Assembly: GCA_964631745.1 (NCBI GenBank)
Contig: CAZVWV010000016.1
Span: forward strand, 1 to 39,327
Direction of reading: 5' to 3'
Source: CAZVWV01 sp964631745
GTDB lineage: Bacteria; Bdellovibrionota_C; UBA2361; JBGSMV01
Length of the DNA: 39,327 bases
Shown: positions 6,815-15,039 of the stretch, one piece after another
Numbering within the stretch: the stretch's first letter is position 1
How the letters are laid out: the number at the start of each line of letters is the position of its first letter
The notes under the pieces: generated by a model
What the model saw: only the letters and a program-made list of their open reading frames with translations
The model's database searches: none
What the model was told of the DNA's origin: nothing
Position numbers and translations under genes: made by a program

Positions 6815-9800
6815 ATGAATCCTGAAAAGCCTTTAATCCCAGCACATATCACAGGGTCGGTGCCGCCCTTAGAGAGAGAAGTCCTCTTAGGCGTCTCGGC
6901 CGAACGCGTTAAGATTGAGGTCTATTCGAGTGCGGAGCTATCTGAGATCTCCGAAGCGGAGATCAATGCGGCCGCCGTCCCGTCAGAAAATCCAGAAGAA
7001 TCAGGTTCGGTCAGACGTTTACGCCAGGCGGTAGACATTCTTCACGGCACCTGGAAGGCCTTGCATGAGACCGGAAAGGCTATTGAAGAACCCTCGCGCC
7101 TTGCAGTTGCCAGGAACCTATCCCAGCCCGGCGCACATCTTGTTATTTTGCGGGCGCCTTTGGCGTTAGATGGAACTGGAAGCGGGAGCGCGCCACAAAT
7201 ATTGGGATGCGGCGTAATCTACACAGATAAGAATTTCTTTCCGGATCGGCATGACATCCCGCAAGCCTTACTCGATCAGGGTGATATCTGTAGAGCAGGC
7301 GGCCTTTTTGTGACCGACTTAGGTCGACAGTATTTCCCAAGCGGGGAAGCGGTAGACGTTATAGACCAAGTCCGAGAAAACATCGCCGCCGAGCGAATAA
7401 TACTCGGAAAGGTTTTAGTGCCCTCCGAAGGCGAAACGCTCGAACAAAGCATGCAAGGCGGTCGGCGTGCGCATGCGCGCCGAGGTTGGGAATATACTGG
7501 GTTTATCTCGCAAGAACTGTACAAAAAAAAGGACGGCACACAAGCGCTAAGAAAATTCGAATGGTGGCAATTTCCTGCCGGGAGCGAGGCCGCCAATAAG
7601 AGTTTAGCTGAGCACGAACATTCGAAAGCAGAGCTTCAAGAGTGGGTAAGGACGCGCTTGGCCTGGTGCTTGGCTAACTTTGCTGCTGCTGGAGAAACTT
7701 TATTGGTCGCGAGCGCTGACAGATATGACGCGCTATATTTAGCCAGGCTGTATCCTGGTAATCAGATTTTGTCCCTTGATTTGCAAACTGGCGACTCACG
7801 CAGAAAGGCCCCGGGAGCTTGGCCGAATCTGATTACCGCAACATCCGATCAGCTGAGCCAGCTGCCGGATGCTTTGGCAAATGTCACCGGAATTTATTTA
7901 ACGTCCGTGCTGCCCGACATCGCCCGAGCTTGCCCCGCGGGCGAAAGCCCAAAACAGCATGCGTTGGAGTGGCTAAAAGCTGAGCTGACTAGCATTCACC
8001 AGCGGGAGAGCACTAAATCTATCGTAAGAGATACGGTCGCGCCGGATTGGCCCGAATCAGTGGTGATTACGCTTTCTACCACCGACGGAAAGGATTCCGG
8101 GGAGCCCGAGCAATTATCGACTGCCGGCCTCTTTCGGCATTTTACCGGTAAGCTTCGCCAGATGGATCTGCTTTATGGGGCCGAGATCAGCGAGCCTGTG
8201 GATGACGTTAACGCGGGCACGCGGAGTTTTATTCTACCAGGTTGGCTTGCGGCGGAGTTCATGTTGAACAGGCCTTACTTTAAGGATTGGGATCACGAAT
8301 TGCCCCGCAGGAAAACTCATCTAGACATTAAAGATAGGCGCGCGGTCGCAAAAGAGCTTGGCTTACGCGAAGTGTATGCGGGCCCCGAGCTTACTTCTTG
8401 GATACAGGAGAAATACTGGAACGGTCACATAACCATCACTAATCTTACTGGAAAAGAGCTTAGCTACCCACCCACAAACTACGTCACGGTCTTTGAGAAA
8501 GTCGCAGATGGGACGGGTGTCGAGTTGGTCGAGACAAGCTGCACAATTGGGCAACCTACAAAATTTGTTGAGGTCAGCACTTACGCTCCGCCCGATTCAA
8601 CTCGTGACGAAGATCAGATCGAAGTTGCGCGAAGACCCGGGGAAACTCTAGATGTGGTCCCTTATTTTATTGACCCTTCAGGGCGACTCTATGTGGGAAT
8701 TAAGCGGGATTACCCGCGTCCACTATCACGGCTTTCGGAGCCAAGTTTTTTTGGAGCGAAAACCTCTGGATATGTAACGGAACAGCTTGCTGCGATTGTT
8801 CTGTCAGGAACACTTGATTCCGATGAGGGAATCCGATCCGCAGCTACTACGATTTTAGCAGAGCGGGCCAATATGGATGCTAATCTGATTGAAGCGTTTG
8901 GGCCTAAGCTAGATTACTATCCATCGCCGGATTTAGTCGACGAAAGAGTATTAGTGCGATTTGTAAGAGTTTCTCCTCAGTTTAAGCCGAATTCTCCATC
9001 GCAAAATTACTCCAGCTTCTCGACTTCTGGGCGGGTGCAGATGGTTGACGCCCGCATGCTGCTTGAGGCTTGCCGCATCGGATCTCTGCCGAACGCCCGA
9101 CTTGCAGTAGCCGTGCATCACCTTTTTGCGCACCTTAATCAACCAACAGGAGTAAAGGGTGACCGTTTTGACTTGCAGCCCCAACAAAACAGAAGTTTTA
9201 AGGCTTCCTCGATTGATGAGCTTCTTGCATTGCCAAAGGAGCTACGTTTTCAGGAGCTCCCAGACACACCCCCCAGATTCTTACAAACTCACTCTGGAAT
9301 ATATAAAGAACGCTCTAGTAGCGGCGAGTATTTAGCCTCTGTCACGCTTGAATCCGTGATCCCAGATTCCGCTACCGGTCTTGGTCTAAATCAACTAGCG
9401 ATTGCGCCGCTTGTGCACGTGCTTCTGTCTGATGGAACGGAAGAGATCTACATAGGGCTAGAAGAGCGGCATCTACCCACTCCCCAAATCCATGAGGAAA
9501 ACTCCCGTATCTTTTGCGTCCCACATTTTAAAATGCCGGCCACTCTTGAGCCACATCAACTGAAAGAGTACGCAAGCGCGCGCATTGCCGACACATTTGG
9601 GATATCTACCCTTAAAATTAGAGCAACCGCCGACTACACCCCTTCAATCGGTATAACCCCTGTGAGAATCATCCCATGTCTTGCCGAAGTTGATCTTGTG
9701 ACCGCCGTAAAATCAGACCTGCATTGGTTGCCGCTACGAAAGCTCACGGAACCTCGAGCCGCTGCGCTCCTCAAGCATGGGGCCACGCGGGTGCTGGTTT

Positions 9801-9820
9801 ATCGGGCGATGGGGGCGTAG
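6815..9820 (+). CDS. Large unrecognised multidomain protein with Nudix-like segments
   Basis: This is a 1001-residue cytosolic protein with no signal peptide or membrane helix. I do not recognise it as a whole. Residues about 105-255 have a GNAT-acyltransferase flavour (ILGCGVIYTDKNF, GLFVTDLGRQYFPSG). Residues about 276-500 resemble a Rossmann methyltransferase without a GxGxG motif (ETLLVASADRYDALYLARLY, then LDLQTGD). Residues about 605-720 look like a degenerate Nudix hydrolase: G665-x5-E671-x7 is followed by TILAERANM where the family has REUxEExGU, keeping only E683 of the metal-binding Glu/Arg set. A second, more worn Nudix-like repeat may lie at 860-975 (LVHVLLSDGTEEIYIG, ARIADTFGI). 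Each assignment is tentative and made by eye. It is divergent from the tandem MarR gene. Nucleotide-derivative binding or modification is a guess. Confidence 0.55.
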   Translation: MNPEKPLIPAHITGSVPPLEREVLLGVSAERVKIEVYSSAELSEISEAEINAAAVPSENPEESGSVRRLRQAVDILHGTWKALHETGKAIEEPSRLAVARNLSQPGAHLVILRAPLALDGTGSGSAPQILGCGVIYTDKNFFPDRHDIPQALLDQGDICRAGGLFVTDLGRQYFPSGEAVDVIDQVRENIAAERIILGKVLVPSEGETLEQSMQGGRRAHARRGWEYTGFISQELYKKKDGTQALRKFEWWQFPAGSEAANKSLAEHEHSKAELQEWVRTRLAWCLANFAAAGETLLVASADRYDALYLARLYPGNQILSLDLQTGDSRRKAPGAWPNLITATSDQLSQLPDALANVTGIYLTSVLPDIARACPAGESPKQHALEWLKAELTSIHQRESTKSIVRDTVAPDWPESVVITLSTTDGKDSGEPEQLSTAGLFRHFTGKLRQMDLLYGAEISEPVDDVNAGTRSFILPGWLAAEFMLNRPYFKDWDHELPRRKTHLDIKDRRAVAKELGLREVYAGPELTSWIQEKYWNGHITITNLTGKELSYPPTNYVTVFEKVADGTGVELVETSCTIGQPTKFVEVSTYAPPDSTRDEDQIEVARRPGETLDVVPYFIDPSGRLYVGIKRDYPRPLSRLSEPSFFGAKTSGYVTEQLAAIVLSGTLDSDEGIRSAATTILAERANMDANLIEAFGPKLDYYPSPDLVDERVLVRFVRVSPQFKPNSPSQNYSSFSTSGRVQMVDARMLLEACRIGSLPNARLAVAVHHLFAHLNQPTGVKGDRFDLQPQQNRSFKASSIDELLALPKELRFQELPDTPPRFLQTHSGIYKERSSSGEYLASVTLESVIPDSATGLGLNQLAIAPLVHVLLSDGTEEIYIGLEERHLPTPQIHEENSRIFCVPHFKMPATLEPHQLKEYASARIADTFGISTLKIRATADYTPSIGITPVRIIPCLAEVDLVTAVKSDLHWLPLRKLTEPRAAALLKHGATRVLVYRAMGA

Positions 9821-9915
9821 GGGGCTTAGAGCTATTGTTTAGGGGGGAAGATCATATCTGAAGGAAATTTTCTCTAGCCTTTAGAATCCAACGGAGATAT
9901 GTTAAACTATTCGCT

Positions 9916-10140
9916 ATGGATTATAAGAATTTCATCACCGTTGACGGAAATAAGATGGGGGGTAAGCCATGTATAAGAGGGCTCCGAATTACTGTCTATG
10001 ATGTGCTTGATTATCTAGCGTCTGGAATGACGAAAGACGAAATACTTCGAGATTTTCCGGACCTCAAGTCTGATGATATCCAAGCATGCCTTGCATTCGC
10101 AGCAGATCGTGAACGAAAACTAGCTAAGCTTTCCGCGTGA
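9916..10140 (+). CDS. DUF433 (VapB-like) antitoxin
   Basis: This 74-residue protein matches the DUF433 pattern: ITVDGNKMGGKPCIRGLRIT, then VLDYLASGMTKDEILRDFPDL, then DIQACLAFAADRER. In this family the core is a small helix-turn-helix that both binds DNA and neutralises a DUF5615 (PIN-like, Mut7-C type) nuclease encoded just downstream. The following gene starts inside its stop codon (GTGA overlap), the usual arrangement. The toxin is truncated here, so the antitoxin may be an orphan. No close Shine-Dalgarno is visible. Confidence 0.88.
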   Translation: MDYKNFITVDGNKMGGKPCIRGLRITVYDVLDYLASGMTKDEILRDFPDLKSDDIQACLAFAADRERKLAKLSA

Positions 10141-10292
10141 AATTACTTTTTGATGCCAACTTATCATTCCGCCTCGTCGAGTTGTTAGGGGAATTCGGCA
10201 AAGATTCCAAGCACGTGCGGGATGTTGGGCTTGATTCCGCGGGGGACGAGGTGATCTGGAGTTACGCAAAAAAGAATGGCTTTACAAACTGA
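10137..10292 (+). pseudogene. Truncated DUF5615 PIN-like toxin
   Basis: Starting at a GTG that overlaps the antitoxin stop, 51 codons read KLLFDANLSFRLVELLG, then HVRDVGLDSAGDEVIWSYAKKNGF, then a TGA. This is the N-terminal half of DUF5615 toxins, which normally run to about 110 residues. The start motif with the first catalytic Asp (LFDANLS) is kept, but the downstream Asp-containing part (typically TKDxDF) is missing. In another frame just past the stop, TESFLVLG could be a decayed continuation. I read it as an inactivated toxin; a sequencing error is the alternative. Confidence 0.7.
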
Positions 10293-10539
10293 GAGTTTCC
10301 TCGTTCTAGGATAAGCACATGACGGCGGGTCAGTCGGAAATTGAACGAAGAATGAATTCAGGGATGCCACCTTTTAGTTAGTTTTGGACTCGCCCTGCAC
10401 TGCCACGCAAGTTTACCCCCCCCCATAACACCGTTACATCTCTCGGAATCCCCTCAAACAATTCACAAAGAATGCCGAAACTACTGGCGAGGTTCGGGGT
10501 GTTCCGAACCAGCAAGCTCGCAACCTAAAAAGCGCAAAG
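10293..10539 (+). other. Intergenic region before the signalling operon
   Basis: About 80 bases next to the truncated toxin may be decayed toxin sequence. The rest holds a run of nine C (10416-10424) and presumably the promoter of the downstream signalling operon. The first gene there lacks a strong Shine-Dalgarno. No gene or RNA was recognised. Confidence 0.5.
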
Positions 10540-11760
10540 ATGCTACGAGTCCTAATCGCCGATGATGATCCTATTTGCCGGCGCATGCTTGAGCATGCTC
10601 TGGAGAAGTGGGGCTATATTGTTAGTAGCTGCGACAATGGCGAGGCGGCTTGGAAGGTGCTCACGGCTAACGAGACCGACATCGCTATCCTTGATTGGTA
10701 CATGCCGGGTCTCACCGGGCCTGAAATTACCGAGCGACACGCCCAATTGGAAGATGCGCGCTTCACGTACAAGTTAATCCTGAGCGGACAGATGGATAAA
10801 GCTCAGGTGATTGAAGCGCTTCATCGCGGTGCTCATGATATTATGGAAAAACCTTGCGATATGCGGATTTTGCAGAGTCGCCTCAGTACCGCTTCGCGTA
10901 TCATCAAGGACAAACGCACCGTTGAGCAGATGGCCATGGTGATGGAGCGCTACGCCACCCAGATGGAGCTGCTCGCTAACGAGCGCGCCCAACAGTTAAT
11001 TCACGCAGATCGCATGTCCTCTTTGGGAGTGTTGGCGGCCGGTGTGGCCCATGAAATTAATAATCCTATGAGTTTTATCTCAGGGAATGTTCAGAATTTG
11101 GAGCGCTTTTGGAAGGATCTTGATCCTATATTAAGATCCGCGCTCTTGGAGAATTCACCGGATAAACAGAAAGTGAGTTTTATACTTGAGGAGATGCCGC
11201 GCGTCTTTGCCAGCATCATGAAAGGGGTGCAACGGGTAACTGCGATTGTAAAGGGTCTAAAAAAATATTCGGGCCAACAGGGAGCGACTGCGCGCACTCC
11301 ACTTAATATAAATACCTGTATCGAGCAGGCTTTGGAGATGTGCCGCGGTACTATCGGTAAACAGGTGTCGGTAGAGCTTAAACTTAACCGGGAGATCGAA
11401 GAAATTGTGGCAAATTCGATTGAAATTGAGCAGGTGCTTGTAAATTTGATAGTGAATGCCGCGCATGCCATGGAAGGGCGGGAGTTGCAAATTCTAACGC
11501 TTGGCTCACATACAGAGGACGGAAACGTGGTTGTGTCCGTGGAAGATACGGGAAATGGCATACCCCCTGAGTTGCTTACTAAGATCTGGGATCCCTTTAT
11601 CACGACCAAACCGCAAGGCAAGGGCACCGGGCTTGGGCTTTCGATCTCGAGCGGCATTATCCGAAATCACGGCGGCAGCATCAGCGCCAGCAATCGCGAG
11701 GGTGGCGGAGCCAAAATTGCATTCAAAATTCCAATACATGAACAAGGAGAGATGAAATGA
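10540..11760 (+). CDS. Hybrid receiver-histidine kinase
   Basis: This is a 406-residue cytosolic protein. An N-terminal receiver domain (residues 1-120) has the acidic pair DDD at 8-10, phospho-acceptor Asp52 in AILDWYMPG, Ser82 in ILSG and Lys104 in MEKPCD. A coiled-coil linker (about 125-155) leads to a histidine kinase whose H-box is AAGVAHEINNP (His171). The ATPase domain shows the N box (EQVLVNLIVNAAHAM), G1 (VEDTGNGIPP) and G2 (GKGTGLGLSI). There is no membrane helix, so it takes input through its own receiver from another kinase, probably the CheA-like protein of the same operon. Its stop overlaps the next start by 4 bases (ATGA). The domain order receiver-then-kinase fits a phosphorelay intermediate. 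Confidence 0.92.
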   Translation: MLRVLIADDDPICRRMLEHALEKWGYIVSSCDNGEAAWKVLTANETDIAILDWYMPGLTGPEITERHAQLEDARFTYKLILSGQMDKAQVIEALHRGAHDIMEKPCDMRILQSRLSTASRIIKDKRTVEQMAMVMERYATQMELLANERAQQLIHADRMSSLGVLAAGVAHEINNPMSFISGNVQNLERFWKDLDPILRSALLENSPDKQKVSFILEEMPRVFASIMKGVQRVTAIVKGLKKYSGQQGATARTPLNINTCIEQALEMCRGTIGKQVSVELKLNREIEEIVANSIEIEQVLVNLIVNAAHAMEGRELQILTLGSHTEDGNVVVSVEDTGNGIPPELLTKIWDPFITTKPQGKGTGLGLSISSGIIRNHGGSISASNREGGGAKIAFKIPIHEQGEMK

Positions 11761-12167
11761 ACGCGTCATTATTAGTCGTTGACGATGAACAAGAGATCCG
11801 CGAGATGCTCTCAAGGCATTTTCGGTATCTGGGTTACAACGTCGAACTTGCCGGAAACGGGAAAGAGGCTTTAGAGGTACTAGCTTCCGAGAAAATCGAC
11901 ATTCTGGTCTCTGACATCATGATGCCGGAGATGAACGGCGTTGAGCTGCTAAAGCATGTGCGTTCGGAGTATCCGATGCTTCGGCCGATCATGATCACGG
12001 GTCACGTGACCTTGGAAAATGCGTTAGCTTGCATTCGATATGGGGCAGATAGCTGTGTATTTAAGCCACTAACTGATTTGGCGGTGCTGGAGAAAGCTGT
12101 GGATGACGCAGTCCACAAGAATCGCTACTGGATCGATATTCTAAAAGAGCTTAGGGGGATGAAATGA
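11757..12167 (+). CDS. Single-domain response regulator
   Basis: This 136-residue protein consists of a receiver domain only: acidic residues VVDDE (8-11), phospho-acceptor Asp53 in LVSDIMMPEMNG, Thr in MITGHV and Lys in CVFKPLTDL. No output domain follows; about 20 extra residues form a charged C-terminal helix. It overlaps both neighbours by 4 bases (ATGA), so the three genes are translationally coupled. It probably shuttles phosphate between the two kinases or acts by protein contact, in the manner of CheY or DivK. The sequence does not choose between these. Confidence 0.92.
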   Translation: MNASLLVVDDEQEIREMLSRHFRYLGYNVELAGNGKEALEVLASEKIDILVSDIMMPEMNGVELLKHVRSEYPMLRPIMITGHVTLENALACIRYGADSCVFKPLTDLAVLEKAVDDAVHKNRYWIDILKELRGMK

Positions 12168-13834
12168 GTACTGATACCACAATCGAGATGGATCAGAGTA
12201 TCTTGGCCGGATTCCTTGAGGAATCCAAGGAAGCTCTCGGCGGACTTGATTCTCTATTCGTCGCCCTTGAAAAAACGCCTGATGATTTGGAGGTGGTGAA
12301 TTCAATTTTTAGGCCAGTGCATTCCATTAAAGGCAACGCGCCCTTTTTTGGTCTGTTGCGCCTTAAGACTTTAGCGCATGAGTTCGAATCACTGCTTGCG
12401 GCCCTACGAGCCAAAAAGATCTTACCGTCTCCGGCGCTTTTCGATCTGTTGCTGGCTGGAATAGATGAGATTAAGGCCGTCCTGGAAAGGGTTGGAAACG
12501 GACAGCCCGAGGTGGGAGATCAGAGACAGTTTGAGGGGCTCATCGAACGCGCTAAGGCCGCAACTGCCGGTGCGCTTGATTCGAGTGCTAGCGTGCCCAG
12601 CGCGGCTGAAGTCGCACCCGCTGAGCAAGAAGCAAAATCCGTCTCTGCAAAAACCGAAACAGTAAAAAGTATGCGTGTTCCAGAAGAGCGCATCGACACG
12701 TTTCTTAGCTTTGTCGGTGAGCTTATCGTAGCTCAAGATATGCTGCGGCATTTTACCACCAAGATCGAAGCCAGCCAGGTGGACCTAACTTTGATTCGAG
12801 ACTTGGGTACGATCAATAGCGTCATATCTACGTTGGGTGCCGGCTTAGAACGTGCAATTATGTCGATCCGGAAAGTCCCGGTACGTGCGCTTCTGCAAAA
12901 GGCTCCCCGACTTGTGCGGGATATCGCTGCCAGCAAGGGCAAACAGATCGAGGTTGAGATCAAAGGCGACGAGATCGAGATTGATAAAAGTTTGGTGGAA
13001 CTTCTGGATGCCCCCATCACGCATATGGTCAGGAACGCAGCAGATCACGGCATTGAAGCTCCTGAGAAGCGCAACCTTTCCGGCAAGCAGAGTAAGGGAA
13101 CTGTTTCTATCACCTGTGAAGAGCTCGCAAATGATATCGTGATCACAATCGCTGATGACGGAGCGGGTTTGAATTATGAAGGCCTCACAAAGAAAGCCTT
13201 GGCGCTCAAGATGATAAGCGCGGGGGAGAAACTTTCGGAAACGCAGGTAATAAATTTAATCTTTATGGCGGGTGTCTCAACTGCGCAGGAAGTGAGCGAG
13301 ATCTCCGGACGCGGAGTGGGCATGGATGTTGTTAAACGCAATATCGAGTCCGCCGGGGGCTCTATCGCCGTTACGAGCACGCCGGGCAAAGGCTGCAAGT
13401 TTGCGCTGAAACTTCCAAAAAGCGTGACGACCCAGATCATGCAAGGGTTTGTTGTGGAATCGGCTGGAATTAATTTTGTGCTGCCGTTGGAGAAAGTGCA
13501 TGAGAGCTGGTGCCTAAAGAAAGTTGATATTACAAATGTGGTAAAAGGCGGCCCCTGCGTTAGACGACATGACCGCATGCTGCCGGTGGTGGATTTGGCA
13601 AAATTATTGGGTGAGGTATCGACACACGCTGGTGATGAATCCCACTTGGTGGTGACCATAGATGTCGATCAAAAGAAACTTGCGCTATTCGTAGACAATG
13701 TAATCGGGCCAAGACAACTAGTGTTAAAGCCGCTGGAGGAGATCTCCAACCAATCGAAATATTTTCTAGGGGGCGCGCTTCTCGGAAACGGGGACCTGGC
13801 GCTGGTGCTGGATGTAGCCAAGATGGTGCATTAG
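12164..13834 (+). CDS. CheA-like histidine kinase
   Basis: This is a 556-residue protein with the CheA domain order. The Hpt (P1) domain has the phosphorylated His53 in PVHSIKGNAPFFG. A short Ala/Glu-rich linker (about 135-165) occupies the place of P2, so no CheY-docking P2 domain is present. The dimerisation helices (P3) are at about 165-240, and the ATPase has the N box MVRNAADHGIEAPEKR, then ADDGAG and GRGVGMD. A CheW-like P5 domain fills about 430-556. No chemoreceptor, CheW, CheR, CheB or flagellar gene is in view, so this is more likely a development or surface-behaviour pathway than classical chemotaxis. It is the last gene of the three-gene operon. Confidence 0.92.
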   Translation: MSTDTTIEMDQSILAGFLEESKEALGGLDSLFVALEKTPDDLEVVNSIFRPVHSIKGNAPFFGLLRLKTLAHEFESLLAALRAKKILPSPALFDLLLAGIDEIKAVLERVGNGQPEVGDQRQFEGLIERAKAATAGALDSSASVPSAAEVAPAEQEAKSVSAKTETVKSMRVPEERIDTFLSFVGELIVAQDMLRHFTTKIEASQVDLTLIRDLGTINSVISTLGAGLERAIMSIRKVPVRALLQKAPRLVRDIAASKGKQIEVEIKGDEIEIDKSLVELLDAPITHMVRNAADHGIEAPEKRNLSGKQSKGTVSITCEELANDIVITIADDGAGLNYEGLTKKALALKMISAGEKLSETQVINLIFMAGVSTAQEVSEISGRGVGMDVVKRNIESAGGSIAVTSTPGKGCKFALKLPKSVTTQIMQGFVVESAGINFVLPLEKVHESWCLKKVDITNVVKGGPCVRRHDRMLPVVDLAKLLGEVSTHAGDESHLVVTIDVDQKKLALFVDNVIGPRQLVLKPLEEISNQSKYFLGGALLGNGDLALVLDVAKMVH

Positions 13835-13880
13835 GCGTTGGCAGTCACTGCTGTCCGGTAAAACATTGCAATTTGGGTCT

Positions 13881-13960
13881 TTAACCACGTAGGCCACTGG
13901 GAACACGCAGATAACATTGAGGATTTCTCTCTCCGTGACCTCCGTGTTCTCCGTGGTTAA
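13881..13960. repeat. CCGTGGTTAA-type intergenic inverted repeat
   Basis: The left end reads TTAACCACGTAGGCCAC and the right end is an inverted copy ending TCTCCGTGGTTAA, with phrases CCGTGACCTCCGTGTTCT between. Repeats built from ACCACGGAGAACACGGAG-like units are scattered in many unrelated environmental genomes. This copy sits in the space after the CheA gene and before the convergent esterase gene, and could act as a bidirectional stem-loop. The left arm is more degraded than the right. Confidence 0.6.
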
Positions 13961-14007
13961 TTTCAAAACGCGCTCTAGCTTCTCCGCTCTGCCACGCGGC
14001 GTTCCGC

Positions 14008-14913
14008 CTAACGCCCAAGCGCGAATTCAAACCCGCGCGACAGCATCATCTGGCCAAAGCTGCGGTTGTTATGATCACCGCCGGGTAGTTTATACAGCAG
14101 GAAATGCTCACCTTCGACCCAGCCCTTCTTCTTTAGTGCCGCACACAGCTTCATAGTCGTAACTGCGCTGTCACGCCGTCCGTGTGGGCTAAGCTCCTCA
14201 CGTTCCCCTATTCCGAAGAAATACCTAGTGCCGGTGAATTCTGTGGCTAGCAGCCGATTCGCAGTGGCGCGGTCTTGCTCCATAAAATGTGAGGGCGAAA
14301 GCGCGCAGACTGTGCCAATCTTGCCTGGGTACTCAAGCGCCAAGTTGATGCAGTGAAGGCCCGCGATTGAGGCACCCACCAGTACGGTATTTTCTGGGCC
14401 TGGCAAGGCGTGAATGCGTTTCTCCATCTCAGGCTTAAAGGCCTCTATAAACCAGCGCGCGTAATTGCGACCGTTGCCGCCGACTTTCCGGTTTGTTCCT
14501 GGTTCAGTGAGCTGCTTGAAGAGAAGATCGTTACCACGTTCGCCGGGACGCGGATATACACCCACGCTATTGAAAGGGGGAACGTATCCTCCTGTAATCA
14601 GGTCTGCAGCATAGTCCGCAATTCGCCAGCTCACCCCCTCTCCGCTATAGGCCCGATGGTCCTCAAAGATGTCTGGCCCGTCGTAGCAATACATAGTGGG
14701 AAAGGCGCGTCGCGGAGCGCTAAAAAACTGTGGACAGAAAGAAACCTGAAATAGGCAAGAATAGTCTGCAAACTCCGGCTGATTTTTGGCAGCCACCCAC
14801 TGAATTGGCTTAGTGAGTAAACCTCTCTTTGCAGCCAGCGGACTTGGCGCGAAGCACTCGGAATCGGAAAAAGATAGCGCGTTTGGTTCGGCAACAGCGG
14901 TAACACCCGGCAT
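14008..14913 (-). CDS. Alpha/beta-hydrolase esterase (enterochelin-esterase/esterase D-like)
   Basis: This is a 301-residue protein of the PF00756-type esterase fold. The nucleophile elbow is GASIAG (Ser182), preceded by TVLV as expected. Upstream, PTMYCYDGPDIFEDHRAY resembles the family segment that holds the oxyanion loop. A C-terminal GGDHNNRSF supplies the likely catalytic His near residue 280. A KIGTVCALSPSHF strand follows the elbow, as in Fes-like enzymes. There is no signal peptide in the chosen reading, so the enzyme is probably cytosolic. The ATG at 14913 has no strong ribosome site, and a later start is possible. The substrate is unknown. It stands alone, convergent with the CheA operon. 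Confidence 0.75.
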   Translation of the reverse strand: MPGVTAVAEPNALSFSDSECFAPSPLAAKRGLLTKPIQWVAAKNQPEFADYSCLFQVSFCPQFFSAPRRAFPTMYCYDGPDIFEDHRAYSGEGVSWRIADYAADLITGGYVPPFNSVGVYPRPGERGNDLLFKQLTEPGTNRKVGGNGRNYARWFIEAFKPEMEKRIHALPGPENTVLVGASIAGLHCINLALEYPGKIGTVCALSPSHFMEQDRATANRLLATEFTGTRYFFGIGEREELSPHGRRDSAVTTMKLCAALKKKGWVEGEHFLLYKLPGGDHNNRSFGQMMLSRGFEFALGR

Positions 14914-15039
14914 CTCTAAAAGCTAGCAAGTTATAATTGAGTTAGAAAGCGGTTAAGTATGCGGCCAAGTAGGCCTGACAAACCTGAGTTTTTTCACACC
15001 TTCGTAGCGAGGTGGGGTAGGTTTTAGACGAATAAGTGC

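Noticed and set aside
12422..13659. Several minus-strand frames opposite the CheA gene
   Set aside because: They lack ribosome sites and coherent domains, while the plus-strand CheA motifs run without a break.
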